Assembly: GCF_963678635.1 (NCBI RefSeq)
Contig: NC_087067.1
Span: forward strand, 13,058,844 to 13,122,843
Length of the DNA stretch: 64,000 bases
Source of the DNA: Symsagittifera roscoffensis
Lineage: Eukaryota; Xenacoelomorpha; Acoela; Convolutidae
Direction: 5' to 3'
Below are positions 51,851-63,725 of the stretch, piece by piece. Each line of letters starts with the position of its first letter. Within the stretch, counting starts at the first letter, position 1. Made by a program: the position numbers and the translations under genes. The notes beneath the pieces were generated by a model. That model was given only the letters and a program-made list of their open reading frames with translations, was not told the DNA's origin and did not search any database.

Positions 51851-52472
51851 TGAGCTGCAATCTTAGAGTGAAAGAAGAAAGGTTAAGGCAGACTATCAGC
51901 CATAACAAAAGTCTACGTAAGAAGTCAAAGTTTAAACAAAAAAACTTTTTTGTATTTTTTTTCAAAGAGAACCACAGCCTAAGAAAAAAGTTCCTTATAT
52001 TATGAAAAAGGCATTCGAAAAAACTCCGAAGGTTAATCTGAAGTCTGTTGTCCTAGAGTCGGTTCTCTTTTCCAACAATTATACTCGGTTGAAGACGCAA
52101 TTTTACGAGACATAACTCAGGTTAAAATTAATGATAACTTTCTTGGGTTTAAAATTGACTCAATCTGGAAACTTCGGTACGCATCTTTTTTGGATGACTA
52201 CCAGCAAACAAAATGTTTAGTTAGCAATTGTCATCTTTTTAAAAGAAAGCTCACTCCAGCCTGCCATGACTGCTCAATTGGTTTACAAACTGTTCGGCAG
52301 ATGTCGGAAGCATTTAAAAAAAATTAGGATGAAAACACCGGACCAGTTTTCGTTTCATTGATTATCATCCAAAAATTTATAATAATCGAAGTTTTTTTCC
52401 GATGCCAAATATACGTACAACGTGTATTAAAATAAGGAAAAAGAAAAGGTTACTTTGAAAGGATTTCTCAGC

Positions 52473-52554
52473 CGCTGCGAGCAGCGTTTGAACCTACGCG
52501 CGATAATTCCATAGGATTTCAAGTCCAAAGCTTTATCCACTCGGCCATCGCAGC
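52473..52554 (-). pseudogene. tRNA-Ser(TGA), T-arm damaged
   Basis: 82 nt. Acceptor GCTGCGA/TCGCAGC and G73 intact, anticodon TGA with good stem. B-box GGTTCAAACGC is altered. Confidence 0.6.
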
Positions 52555-53113
52555 GCACTGTTCACTGTGAAGAAGAAAAACCATCCGAGAATTTTAGCCT
52601 ACACAAAAGTCGACGTAAATATTCAAAGTTTTTAGAAAACACAACATCTGATTTTTTGAAAAGAAAACTGCTGCTTATGAAAAAACTTTCTTCCGAATTT
52701 TTAGCTGAATTCTTTTGTCCAACAGTCCGTTTTCTTTTCTAACTTTTCTATTCAGTGGGAGGTATATTTTTCACGAGACCCTTATCATGATGGAAATCTT
52801 GGTTTTAGAAAGTAGAAAAAAAACTTGGGACTTAGAACTGACTCAAACTGAAATCTTTGACTTTCGGATTGCTCTTTTTGAATGACTACCAGTAAACAAA
52901 ATGCACGGCTAGAAATTGCGGCCGTTTTTCAAACGAAAGCGCAGCCGAGTCTGTTATGATTGCTCATTTACTTTAAAAACTGTTTGTTAGATGTAAGAAG
53001 AAAGTTTTAAAAATGAAGAAATCACTTGATCAAAATTAGTTTCAATGATTACCAGTTATTTTTAAGCATTTTAAGAAATAGAAAAAGAAATATTTACTTA
53101 TAAAAATCTCTAC

Positions 53114-53196
53114 CGCCTGCGAGCTAGGTTCGAACTTGAACGAGTAAATTGCATCGGCTTTCAATTTCAACGCCGTAATCACTCGGCTATCGCAAC
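53114..53196 (-). pseudogene. Damaged tRNA-Ser(TGA)-like unit
   Basis: Anticodon TGA in loop ATTGAAA; acceptor mispaired, anticodon stem weakened. B-box GGTTCGAACCT-like remains (AAGTTCGAACC). Confidence 0.55.
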
Positions 53197-53699
53197 TGTA
53201 ATTCTACTATGAAAAATGAAACGCTAACGCAAACTATTAGCCAAAACAAATATCGACGTATAAATTCCAGATTTAATGAAAACACACTGTTTCTATTTTT
53301 TTTCACAAAAAAACAATGCTTATGAAAAATGATTCTTTCAAAAATTCAGCTGAAATCTATTGTTCTACAGTCGCTTTTCTTTTCCAACTTTTATATTCTG
53401 TTGGCGACCCATTTTTACGAGACAATATTCAGGTTAGAATTAGTGATAAATTTCTTGGGATTTAAAACTGACTCAAAGTGGAAACTTTGACTTTCGGTTT
53501 GGTATATTTTTGGATGACTACCAGCAAACAAAATGTTTAGATAGCAATTGTCATCTTTTTAAAATGAAAGCTCATTCCAGCCTGCCATGACTCCTCAATG
53601 GGTTTAAAAATTGTTCGGTAGATGCCGGAAGCATGTAAAAAAACAAGGATGAAAACACAGGATCAGTTTTAATTTCATTGTTTATCATCCAAAATCCTA

Positions 53700-55440
53700 T
53701 ACAAAAAACGAATGACAGAAAAGTTAATGCCATGTTTTAGCTGACATAAGGCGCAATGGTTAAGGGGGGTATCGAGAGCAACGTTTAAGAATCAATCAGA
53801 ACAAGGTGAATTCGGTTCAACTTCAAGGCGAGATAGTACCTGCCCACTTTTTGTCAGAAATTACGCAGTTACAGATTTATTTCTATCCGAAACGAATCAA
53901 CTATGAACAACAACATCTATGCTTAAAAACAAACTTTAAGCAAATCGATTCGAGCTATGAAATATTTTAGACTATTTCGAAGTTTCAAATTACAATAGCT
54001 CGCAGAAAAATTTTTTTGCGAACCGATTCAGAGTATGAAATAATCCTCATTATATAAAAGTTTCGTAGGTTCAATAGGTTGCTAGGAAAAACTTAATTTT
54101 TTGCGCACTGATTCGGTCTACGCAATAACTTGAAATGTTTCATAGGCTCAAACTTTTCATAAACCGATTCCCTTCTAAATCTTTTAAAGTTTTGTAGCTT
54201 GGATAGGTTGCTCAAGGAAAAGCTTTGCCTGATTTGCTTCACAAAATATCTCAAAGTTTCATGGCTCTAGAAATATTCAATTTTTCGACTAAACAATAGC
54301 TTTAAATAGGTTTTGGTCTGAGCAACAATCTGGAATTATTCAATTTTCCGTAGCTTCAATAACTTTTGTGAAATGATACGCTCTAAGAAAAAATGTTTCA
54401 CATGTTTTTATGAAAGGTTTCAAATTTGCATTAGCATAGCTCCTATAGAAAAGCTTCAAATTTTTCGCTAACCGATTCGCTTTGTTTCAAAATTTTGAAG
54501 GTTGAACAGCTTCTTTAGAAAAAATTTAGTTCAACTGAACCGGTTTAGTTTCAAAACAAAAAATACTTCAAAAATATCGTAGCTTGAATAATTTGCTCAG
54601 AAAAACTTAAAATTTTGAAAAACTGATTTGGTCGGCGGATTAAGTTGAAATACTTCAAAGTTTCACCGATTGAATGGCTGCATTGTAAATTTTTAATTTT
54701 TGCTGTCCAATTTCCTCCATGAAATGACTTGAAATAGAAGAAAACTGCATAATATAAAAAACTTACTGAGAAACTTTTAACTTGTCTCCAAACGATTCGC
54801 TCTATGAAACAACTAAAAACTTGCTTGGTTTGAATAGCTTGCTTCAGATGTACTGCGTTTTACGCGGACTGATTCACTCTAAGAGTTAAATTGAAACTTT
54901 TCAAAGTTTCGTTCAATAGCTAGCAACAAGTTACATTTCAAAGTTTAATAGCAGGAATATCTTGCTTAAAAAACTTGATTTTTTGTCATCTGATTCGGTC
55001 TAATAATCAAGTTGCACTATTTCAAGGTTTTATTGCTTGACTTTTTTCAATATAAAATCTTGAAAATATTGCCATTCGACTTGCTTCATGATATAACTTG
55101 AAACATTTTAGCCTTTGATAGCTTCAATAGCTTGCTTTGAGAAACTCAACTTTTCGCAAAATGATTTGCTCTGGAGGAAATATTACAAAATTTCATAGCT
55201 TGAATAGCTGTCTCAAGAAATTTTTGATTCTTTGCAGACTGATTTGCTCTAACAATAAACTCAATTAGCTCAACCAATTTTTCAAAGAGTCTTCGCTTGA
55301 ATGGCTTCAACAAAAAAATATATTTTGGCGTCCGAATCGCTTCATGAGTTAACTTGAAACATTTCAATTTTTTTTAGCTGGAACAGCTCGCTTATGGTTT
55401 GCTTTGAAAAACTTCATCAGATAAGCGACTAATTTTTTGA
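53700..55440. repeat. Degenerate ~85-bp repeat region
   Basis: No tRNA unit. A loose, highly diverged repeat recurs about every 75-95 bp: AAAGTTTCATAGCTTGAATAG, CTTGCTTAGAAAAACTTGAA, TTTTTGCGAACCGATTCGCTC. It resembles the CTTTAACAGGTTGCTTAGAAAAA...GATTTGGTCTATAAAACG block in the spacer of the plus-strand array. Similar sequence continues at 56400-57440. Confidence 0.55.
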
Positions 55441-55588
55441 GAGTCGATTAATTATTGGAGACGGGCTTGCTTTTTATGATAATCGTATTCAAGCATTGAA
55501 AAAACTTTTCGATGCTAAATAATATACGTACAGTATGCATTCAAAAACGAAAAAGAAATGGTTACTATTAAAAAAAAGACTTCTTGAT

Positions 55589-55670
55589 CGCTGCGAGCAG
55601 GGTTCGAACTTACGCTCGAAAATCCAAATGTATTTCAAGTCCAACGGCGTAACCATTCGGGCATCGCAGC
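55589..55670 (-). pseudogene. tRNA-Ser(TGA), anticodon stem damaged
   Basis: 82 nt. Acceptor, G73 and TTCGAAC T-loop are intact; anticodon stem TTGGA faces TACAT with two mismatches. Confidence 0.6.
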
Positions 55671-56078
55671 TGAACGTTCACAGTGAAAAAAGAAAAACTA
55701 ACCAAGGCATTCAACCAAAGCGAAAGTCAACCAAAGCGAAAGTCGACTTAAGAAAACATTTGGGACTTAGAGCTAACTCAAACTGAAAACTTCGAGTTTC
55801 AGTTTAGTGTTTTTTGACCGACTACTAGCAAACAAATTTGCGGCTTTTTATAAACCAAAGCTCAGTCGAGCTACTCATGCTGCTCAACTACTTTAAAAAC
55901 TGTTTGGCAAATGTCAGAAGCAAATAAAAAAAGCACATGAAGAAAACACTTGATCAAGTTTAGTTTCATTGATCATCATCCAAAAAGTATGATAATCGTA
56001 TTTAACCATTGAAAAAAAAATTGATGCCAAGTATACGTATAACCTACATTCAAAAAAGGAAAAAAAAAACTTCTTATC

Positions 56079-56160
56079 CGCTGCGAGCAGGGTTCAAACC
56101 TACGCGGCAAAATCCCAAAGGATTTCAAATCGAACGCCTTAATCACTCGGCCATTGCAGC
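56079..56160 (-). pseudogene. Damaged tRNA-Ser(TGA)
   Basis: 82 nt. Anticodon TGA; anticodon stem TTCGA/TCCTT is mispaired, A-box ATGGCCGAGTG kept, T-loop TTTGAAC. Followed on the minus strand by a T-run terminator. Same as 59113-59194. Confidence 0.6.
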
Positions 56161-56807
56161 TGAACATTCACAGTGCAAGAAGAAACATTAACCCAGATAT
56201 TTCCATCATTCTAAAGTCTGGAACGATCTAAATTTTTTTTTTTGAAAAAACAAATCCAAAACTTTCAATAAGATGAACTCAACTCAACTTCAAGGCTAAA
56301 CTGCACCTTTCCACTTTTTGTCCAAAAATTTACGTTCACAGATTAACTTCAGCCTGGAGTGAAACAACTAAGAACAGCAACACTCATGCATATAAAAACC
56401 AACTGTTAGCAAACCGATTCGCGCTACGGAGTTACTTGAAATTTTACAAGATTCATATTTGGAAAAGTTTGTTAGAAAACTTTAAACTGTTCGCCAACTG
56501 ATTCGCTTTATCAACCAACCTTGCTTGAATATTGAATAGCTTGCTTAGAAAAATTTGAATGGTTTCACAAGAATTGGCTTAGTAATGTGAATGGCTTCAA
56601 TAAAAAACTTAATATTTTTCCATCCAAATCGTTTCTTGAATTAATTTATGAATTATTTTAAAATAGAATAACTTAACTTGAAAATATTCAAAGTTTTATA
56701 GCTTGATAAGATAAATGAACTACCGGTTTTTTGCGAGCCGATTGATTGCCGGAGACGGGCTTGCTAGTGTTAATCAAGTTACACGTTTTTTGTATTCATA
56801 AGGCGCA

Positions 56808-57033
56808 ATGGTTAAGAAATATCAGCGAGCATAACGTTTACGATCATTCAGAGCAACCATCGATTATTTCAGAGCGCGAATTGGTTTTAGGGAAGATTAA
56901 TTGAATTGTTTTATAGTTTAAATAGCTTACTTGAAAAACGTTTATCTTCCCTAAAAACAATTCGCGCTCTGAAATAATCGATGGTTGCTCTGAATGATCT
57001 TAAACGTTATGCTCGCTGGTATTTCTTAACCAT
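56808..57033. repeat. Inverted repeat 1 with short loop
   Basis: Arms 56808-56899 and 56942-57033 (about 92 nt, ATGGTTAAGAAAT...GGGAAGAT and its complement) are nearly perfect and enclose a ~42-nt loop in the orientation TTGAATTGTTTTATAG...CTTGAAAAACG. Confidence 0.85.
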
Positions 57034-57153
57034 ACTTGATTTTTGCGAGAACTTACATGCTTTATAAGACTAATTGAATTGTTTTATAGCTTGAGTAGCT
57101 TACTTGAAAAACGTAAGTCTTATAGAGCATGTAAGCTCTCGAAAAAATTAAGT
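57033..57153. repeat. Second inverted repeat, copy 1
   Basis: Arms 57033-57070 and 57116-57153 (TACTTGATTTTTGCGAGAACT...) around a loop of the same ~42-nt sequence as in the preceding hairpin. Confidence 0.75.
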
Positions 57154-57765
57154 ATTCTTAAACAAGCTCTTGAAGCTATAAAAAATTGAAACATTTCAAG
57201 TTATTTCTTAGAAAAAATAGTTTTATAAACGTTTTACAAAGCCCAAGTTCTAAGCAAGTAGTTGAAAAAATAAAGGTTTGAAATGTTTCAATTTATTGCG
57301 TAGAACGAATCGGTTTGATGAAAGATTTTTTTTTCTAAGCAGGCTATCAAAATTATAAAACTTCGAAAAAACCATGGTTTTTTAAAGACTGATTAGGTTT
57401 GCAAAGCTTACATTTTTGTCAAGTCATTTCGGCGATCAAATTTTAAAACTTTTTAATAATTTTTATAGTATAAGCCGGTTTGCAGAAAGTTTAATTTTCA
57501 ATTTTCTAAAAATACAATGAACAACTATTGCATTTGCAGCACGAGGAAAAAGCATGATTTGGTTACTTAGCCGACAAAACATGAGCAGACAAAAGAAAGT
57601 CTGACAATTCATTTTGAACCGAAAAAAATTCAATTGCATACAATTGCAAAAAGAACGAGATCCTTCGTGTTTAAGCTTTGAAACGTTTTTTTTTATGCCA
57701 AATATACGTACAACGTACTTTCAAAAAATGGAAACAAATAGTTACAATAAAATAGACTTCTTGGC

Positions 57766-57847
57766 CGCTGCGAGCAGGGTTATAACCTACGCGGGAAAAT
57801 CCCATTGGATTTCAAGTCCAACGCCTTAACCACTCGGCCATCGCAGC
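57766..57847 (-). pseudogene. tRNA-Ser(TGA) with mutated T-loop
   Basis: 82 nt. Acceptor, A-box, anticodon arm and variable arm are canonical. The T-loop is TATAAC (B-box GGTTATAACCC), which loses the conserved C-G. Confidence 0.65.
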
Positions 57848-58454
57848 TGAACCTTTTCAGTGAATTAAGAAAAAATAACCCAGGCATTCAATCAAAGCGA
57901 AAGTCGACTTAACAAGTCTAGCTTCTCAGAAAACACAACTTCTGTATAACTTTTAAAAGAAAACCGCTGCCTATGAAAAAACTTACTTCAAAATTTTAGC
58001 TGAATTCTTTTGTCCGACAGTCCGTTTTTTCCAACTTTTTCATTCAGTGAGAGGTATAATTTTCACGAGACCCTAATCATGAAGGAAATCTTGTTGAAAA
58101 GAGTAAAAATTATTTGGGACTTAGAAGTAACTCAAAATGAAAACTTCGACTTTCGATTTGGTGTTTTTTGACTGACTACTAGCAAACAAAATGCTTGGTT
58201 AAAAATCGCGGTTTTTTATAAACGAAAGCTTGGTCGAGCCGCTCATGCTGCTCAATTACTTTAAAAACAGTTTGGCGAATGTCAGAAGCATGTATAAAAA
58301 AACATGAAGAAAACACTTGATCAGGTTAAGTTTCAATGATCATCATCCGAAATATTATGATTAAAGTATTCAAGCTTTGAAAGGTTTTTTTTTATGCCAA
58401 ACTTACGTACAAAGTACTTTCAAAAAAATGGTTATAAAAAAAAGACTTCTTGGC

Positions 58455-58531
58455 CGCTGCAAGCAGGGTTTGAACCTACGCGGGAAAATCCCATTTCAAG
58501 TCCAACGCCTTAACCAGTCGGCCATCGCAGC
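58455..58531 (-). pseudogene. tRNA-Ser(TGA) with 5-nt deletion
   Basis: 77 nt; five bases missing after the anticodon (CCCATTTCAAG on the plus strand), so the anticodon stem cannot form. Acceptor also altered (GCTGCAA). Confidence 0.65.
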
Positions 58532-59112
58532 TGACAGAGCTCAGGGAAAGAAGAAAAAATAAGCCAGACTTTCAACCAAAGCCAAAGTCGCCGTTACAAG
58601 CCTAAGTTTTTAGAAAACACAACTTCTGTATATTTTTAAAAGAAAACTGCTGCCTGAAAAAACAGTCCTCCAAAATTTTAGCTGAATTCTTTTGTCCGAC
58701 AGTCCGTTTTCTTTTCCTACTTTTTTATTCAGTAAGAGGTATTTTTTTGGCGAGACCCTAATTAGGAAGGAAATCTTCTTGAAAAATGTAAGAAAACATT
58801 TGGGACTTAGAACTAACTCAAACTGAAAACTTCGACTTTCAGTTTAGTGTTTTTTGACTGACTACTAGCAAACAAATTTGCGGCTTTTTATAAACCAAAG
58901 CTTAGTCGAGCCAGTAATACTGCTCAACTACTTTAAAAACTGTTTGGCAAATGTTAGAAGCAAAAAAAACACATGAAGAAAACACTTGATCAGGTTTAGT
59001 TTCATTGATCATCATCCAATCATGATAATCGTATTTAACCATTGAAAAAAATTTTGATGCCAAATATACGTCTAACCTACATTCAAAAAATGAAAAAAAA
59101 AAACTTCTTATC

Positions 59113-59194
59113 CGCTGCGAGCAGGGTTCAAACCTACGCGGCAAAATCCCAAAGGATTTCAAATCGAACGCCTTAATCACTCGGCCATTGCAGC
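59113..59194 (-). pseudogene. Damaged tRNA-Ser(TGA), duplicate
   Basis: 82 nt; identical by eye to 56079-56160. Confidence 0.6.
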
Positions 59195-59518
59195 TGAACA
59201 TTCACAGTGCAAGAAGAAACATTAACCCAGATATTTCCATCATTCTAAAGTCTGGAACGATCTAATTTTTTTTTTTTGAAAAAACAAATCCAAAACTTTC
59301 AATAAGATGAACTCAACTCAACAAAGTTTGCGTTCACAGATTAACTTCAGCCTGGAGTGAAACAACTAAGAACAGCAACACTCATGCATATAAAAACCAA
59401 CTGTTCAAAGTTTCATAGCTTGATAACATAAATGAACTACCGGTTTTTTGCGATCCGATTGATGGTCGGAGACGGGCTTGCTAGTGTTAATCAAATTACA
59501 CGTTTTTCATAAGATGCA

Positions 59519-59735
59519 TTGGTTAAGAAATACCAGCGAGCATAACGTTTAAGATCATTCAGAGCAACCATCGATTATTTCAGAGCGCGAATTGGTTGTA
59601 GGGAAGATTAACGTTTTTCAAGTAAGCTATTCAAGCTATAAAACAATTCAATTATTCTTCCCTAAAACCAATTCGCGCTCTGAAATAATCGATGGTTGCT
59701 CTGAATGATCTTAAGCGCTGGTATTTCTTAACCAT
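59519..59735. repeat. Inverted repeat 1, copy 2, loop inverted
   Basis: Arms about 59519-59609 and 59654-59735; the right arm lacks about 10 bp. The loop reads ACGTTTTTCAAGTAAGC...CAATTCAA, the reverse complement of the loop in copy 1. Confidence 0.85.
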
Positions 59736-59857
59736 ACTTGATTTTTTCGAGAGCTTACATGCTTTATAAGACTAATTGAATTGTTTTCTAGCTTAAATAG
59801 CTTCCTTGAAAAACGTAAGTCTTAAAAAGCATGTAAGCTCTTGAAAACATCAAGTAT
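59733..59857. repeat. Second inverted repeat, copy 2
   Basis: Arms about 59733-59771 and 59817-59857; loop in the same orientation as in copy 1. Confidence 0.75.
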
Positions 59858-60361
59858 TCTTAAACAAGTTCTTGAAGCTATAAAAAATTGAAACATTTCA
59901 AGTTATTTCTTAGAAAAAATAGTTTTACAAAAGTTTCACAAAGCCCAAGTTCTAAGCAAGCAGTTCAAAGAATAAAGCTTTGAAATATTTAGATTTATTA
60001 CCTAGAATAAATCGGTTTGATGAAAGATTTTTTTTCTAAGCAGGCTATTAAAACTAAAAAACTTCGAAATAAAATATGGTTTTTTATAGACTGATTAGGT
60101 TTGCAAAGTTTACCTTTTTCTCAAGTCATTTCGGCGATCAATTTTTAAAACTTTTTAATAAGTTTTATAGTATGAACCGGTTTTCAATTTTCTAAAAAGA
60201 TAATGAACAACTTTTGCTTTTGCAACAGCAAAGAAAGTTGCTTACAGTACAAGGAAAATGCATGATTTGTTTACTTAGACGACAAAACATGAGCCGACAA
60301 AAGAAAGTCTGACAATTCATTTTGAACCGGAAAAAAATTCAATTGCATACAATTGCATAAA

Positions 60362-60511
60362 AAAACGAGATCCTTCGAGATTCGATCCCAGATTTCAGCG
60401 AAGAAACCGGGAAATGGAGAGGAACCTATAAGTATAAAATAAACTGGCCATACTAACTGATTCAACTGATTTTGTTCAAGTCCAACGCCTTAACCACTCG
60501 GCCATCGCAGC
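60362..60511 (-). ncRNA. Chimeric tRNA 5' half with novel 3' part, copy 1
   Basis: The minus strand begins with an intact tRNA-Ser 5' half (acceptor strand, A-box, anticodon-stem 5' side and CTTGAA, 60475-60511), then ~110 nt unrelated to tRNA-Ser. It includes GGGATCGAATC (9 of 11 to a B-box) and a T7 run at the end. Box order and terminator would suit a Pol III transcript. It could also be only a truncated tRNA joined to other DNA. A 64-residue ORF here is not convincing. Confidence 0.45.
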
Positions 60512-60615
60512 TGAACGTTCACGGTGAAAGAAGAAAAAATAACCCAGGGATTCAACCAAAGCGAACGACGACTTAACAAGATGAAAAAAAAATGAAAAAA
60601 AAAAAACTTCTTATC

Positions 60616-60697
60616 CGCTGCCAGAAGGGTTCAAACCTACGCGGCAAAATCCCATAGGATTTCAAGTCGAACGCCTTAATCACTCGGCCATTACAGC
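60616..60697 (-). pseudogene. Damaged tRNA-Ser(TGA)
   Basis: 82 nt. Anticodon TGA with stem TTCGA/TCCTA mispaired; acceptor GCTGTAA/TGGCAGC weakened; T-loop TTTGAAC. A run of T follows on its strand. Confidence 0.58.
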
Positions 60698-61342
60698 TGA
60701 ACATTCACAGTGCAAGAAGAAATATTAACCCAGATATTTCCATCATTCTAAAGTCTGGAACGATCTAGATGTTTGTTTTGAAAAAACAAATCCAAAACTT
60801 TCAATAAGATGAACTCAACTCAACTTCGAGGCTAAACTGCACCTGCCCACTTTTTGTCCAAAAGTTTGCGTTCACAGATTAATTTCAGCCTGGAGCGAAA
60901 CAACTAAGAACAGCAACATTCATGCATATAAAAACCAACTGTTAGCAAACCGATTCGCGCTGCGGAATTGCTTGAAATTATACAAGCTGCATATTTGGAA
61001 AAAATTGTAAAAAACACTTTAAACTGTTCGCCAACTGATTCGCTTTTTGAACCAACCTTGCTTGAATATTGAATAGCTTGCTTAGAAAAATTTGAATTTC
61101 TTCACAAGAATTGGCTTAGTAACGTGAATGGCTTCAATAAAAAACTTTTTCCATCCAACTTAATCGCTTCTTGAATTAACTTATGAATTATTTTAAAGAA
61201 AAAAAACTTAACTTTAAAATGTTCAAAGTTTCATAGCTTGATAACATAAATGAACTATCGGTATTTTGCTATCCGATTGATGGTCGGAGACGGGCTTGCT
61301 AGTGTTAATCAAATTACACGTTTTTCGTATTCATAAGATGCA

Positions 61343-61568
61343 ATGGTTAAGAAATACCAGCGAGCATAACGTTTAAGATCATTCAGAGCAACCATCGATT
61401 ATTTCAGAGCGCGAATTGGTTTTAGGGAAGATTAACGTTTTTCAAGTGAGCTATTCAAGCTATAAAACAATTCAATTATTCTTCCCTAAAACCAATTCGC
61501 GCTCTGAAATAATCGATGGTTGCTCTGAATGATCTTAAGCGTTATGCTCGCTGGTATTTCTTAACCAT
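61343..61568. repeat. Inverted repeat 1, copy 3, loop inverted
   Basis: Arms 61343-61434 and 61477-61568, full length; loop in the same orientation as copy 2, opposite to copy 1. Confidence 0.85.
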
Positions 61569-61693
61569 ACTTGATTTTTTCGAGAACTTACATGCTTTAT
61601 AAGACTAATTGAATTGTTTTCTAGCTTAAATAGCTTCCTTGAAAAAGGTTAGTCTTATAAAGCATGTAAGCTCTCAAAAAAATCAAGTATTCT
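61566..61693. repeat. Second inverted repeat, copy 3
   Basis: Arms about 61566-61604 and 61651-61693 around the shared ~42-nt loop sequence, same orientation as copy 1. Confidence 0.75.
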
Positions 61694-62195
61694 TAAACAA
61701 GCTCTTGAAGCTATAAAAAATTGAAACATTTCAAGTTATTTCTTAGATAAAAATAGTTTTACAAAAGTCTTACAAAGCCCAAGTTCTAAGCAAGCAGTTC
61801 AAAGAATGAAGCTTTGAAATGTTTAGATTTATTACCTAGAACAAATCGGTTTGATGAAAGATTTTTTTTCTAAGCAGGCTATTAAAACTATAGAACTTCG
61901 AAATAAAATATGGTTTTTTATAGACTGATTAGGTTTGCAAAGTTTACCTTTTTCTCAAGTCATTTCGGCGATCAATTTTTAAAACTTTTTAATAAGTTTT
62001 ATAGTATGAACCGGTTTTCAATTTTCTAAAAAGATAATGAACAACTTTTGCTTTTGCAACAGCAAAGAAAGTTGCTTACAGTACAAGGAAAATTCATGAT
62101 TTGTTTACTTAGACGACAAAACATGAGCCGACAAAAGAAATTCTGACAATTCATTTTGAACCGGAAAAAAATTCAATTGCATACAATTGCATAAA

Positions 62196-62345
62196 AAAAC
62201 GAGATCCTTCGAGATTCGATCCCAGATTTCAGCGAAGAAACCGGGAAATGGAGAGGAACCTATAAGTATAAAATAAACTGGCCATACTAACTGATTCAAC
62301 TGATTTTGTTCAAGTCCAACGCCTTAACCACTCGGCCATCGCAGC
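62196..62345 (-). ncRNA. Chimeric tRNA 5' half with novel 3' part, copy 2
   Basis: Nearly identical to 60362-60511: intact tRNA-Ser 5' half at 62309-62345, B-box-like GGGATCGAATC and a T-run at the end. Confidence 0.45.
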
Positions 62346-62957
62346 TGAAAGCTCTAAGTGACAGAATAAAAACTAGGCCAGGGTTTCAACCAAAGCAAAA
62401 GTCGCCGTTACAAGTCTAAGTTTTTAGAAAACACAACTTCTGTATATTTCTAAAAGAAAACTGCTGCTTCTGAAAAAAATTTCTTCAAATTTTTAGCTGA
62501 ATTCTTTTGTCCGACAGTCCGTTTTTTCCAACTTTTTATTCATTGAGAGGTATAATTTTTACAAGACCCTAATCATGAAGGAAATCTTGTTGAAAAGAGT
62601 AAAAAATATTTGGACTTAGGACTAACTCAAACTGAAAACTTCGACTTTCGGTTTGGTGTTTTTTGACTGCCTACTAGCAAACAAAACGCTTGGTTAGAAA
62701 TTGCGGCTTCTTGTAAACGAAAGCTTGGTCGAGACAGTCATGCTGCTCAATTACTTTAAAATTTGTTTGTCGAATGTCAGAAGCATGCAAAAAATACATG
62801 AAGAAAACACTTGATCAGGTTTAACTTCAATGCTCATCATCCAAAAATTTATGATAATCGTGTTTAAGCTTTGAAACGTATTTTTAATGCCAAATATACG
62901 TACAACTTACTTTCAAAAAATGGAAAAACATAGTTACAATAAAATAGACTTCTTGGC

Positions 62958-63040
62958 CGCTGCGAGCAGGGTTCGAACCTACGCGGGTAAAATCCCATTG
63001 GATTTCAAGTCCAACGCCTTAACCACTCGGCCATCGCAGC
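62958..63040 (-). tRNA. tRNA-Ser(TGA)
   Basis: 83 nt. Acceptor GCTGCGA/TCGCAGC, G73, A-box TGGCCGAGTGG, anticodon stem TTGGA/TCCAA around CTTGAAA (TGA, codons UCN with A/G), long variable arm and B-box GGTTCGAACCC are all canonical. It is the best-preserved TGA unit. One extra T in the variable arm relative to its neighbours. Confidence 0.87.
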
Positions 63041-63643
63041 TGAACGTTCACGGTGAAAGAAGAAAAAATAACCCAGGGATTCAAACAAAGCGAAAGACGA
63101 CTTAACAAGTCTAGCTTCTTAGAAAACAAAACTTCTGTATAATTTTTAAAAGAAAACCGCTGCCTATGAAAAAAACGTCCTTCAAAATTTTAGCTCAATT
63201 CTTTTGTCCGACAGTCCGTTTTTGTTCCAACTTCTTTATTCAGTGAGAGGTATAATTTTTACAAGACCCTAATCATGAAGGAACTCTTGTTGAAAAGAGT
63301 AAAAAATATTTGGGATTTAGAATTAACTTAAAATGAAAACTTCGACTTTCGGTTTGGTGTTTTTTGACTGACTATTAGCAAACAAAATGCTTGGTTAAAA
63401 ATTGCGGCTTTTTATAAACGAAAGCTTAGTCGAGCCACTCATGCTGCTCAATTACTTTAAAAACAGTTTGGGAAATACATGAAGAAAACACTTGATCAGG
63501 TTAAGTTTCAATGATCATCATCCGAAACAAAATGATAGCCGTATTTAAGCTATGAAACGTTTTTTGTGCCAAATTTACGTAGAACGCAATTTCAAAGAAT
63601 GTAAAAAAAGGTTACAACAAAACAACAAATAAAACTTCTTGCC

Positions 63644-63725
63644 CGCTGCGAGCAGGGTTCGAACCTACGCGGGAAACTCCCATTGGGTTTCAAGTCCAAC
63701 GCCTTAACCACTCGGCCATCGCAGC
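63644..63725 (-). tRNA. tRNA-Ser(TGA), one stem mismatch
   Basis: 82 nt. All boxes, acceptor and T-arm canonical; the anticodon stem has one mismatch next to the loop (A-C). Variable arm GGGAGTTTCCC pairs well. Confidence 0.78.

Larger units (their letters stand above)
55740..57668. repeat. Segmental duplication, copy 1
   Basis: Shares tRNA-like unit, flank and hairpin cassette with copies at about 58790-60369 and 60600-62203. It ends at GATCCTTCG where the other copies continue into a chimeric tRNA cassette. Confidence 0.75.
58790..60369. repeat. Segmental duplication, copy 2
   Basis: Parallels copy 1, but about 290 bp between AACCAACTGTT and CAAAGTTTCATAGC have been deleted (the join is at about 59404). 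Confidence 0.75.
60600..62203. repeat. Segmental duplication, copy 3
   Basis: Contains the full block that copy 2 lost (CTGTTAGCAAACCGATTCG onward) and a near-identical 3' part (60200-60369 versus 62035-62203). Confidence 0.75.

Noticed and set aside
53740-53800. GGCGCAATGGTTAAG as a tRNA-Arg-like D-arm (also at 56801)
   Set aside because: Only an A-box-like stretch; no anticodon arm or T-arm follows, and at 56801 it is the edge of the inverted repeat.
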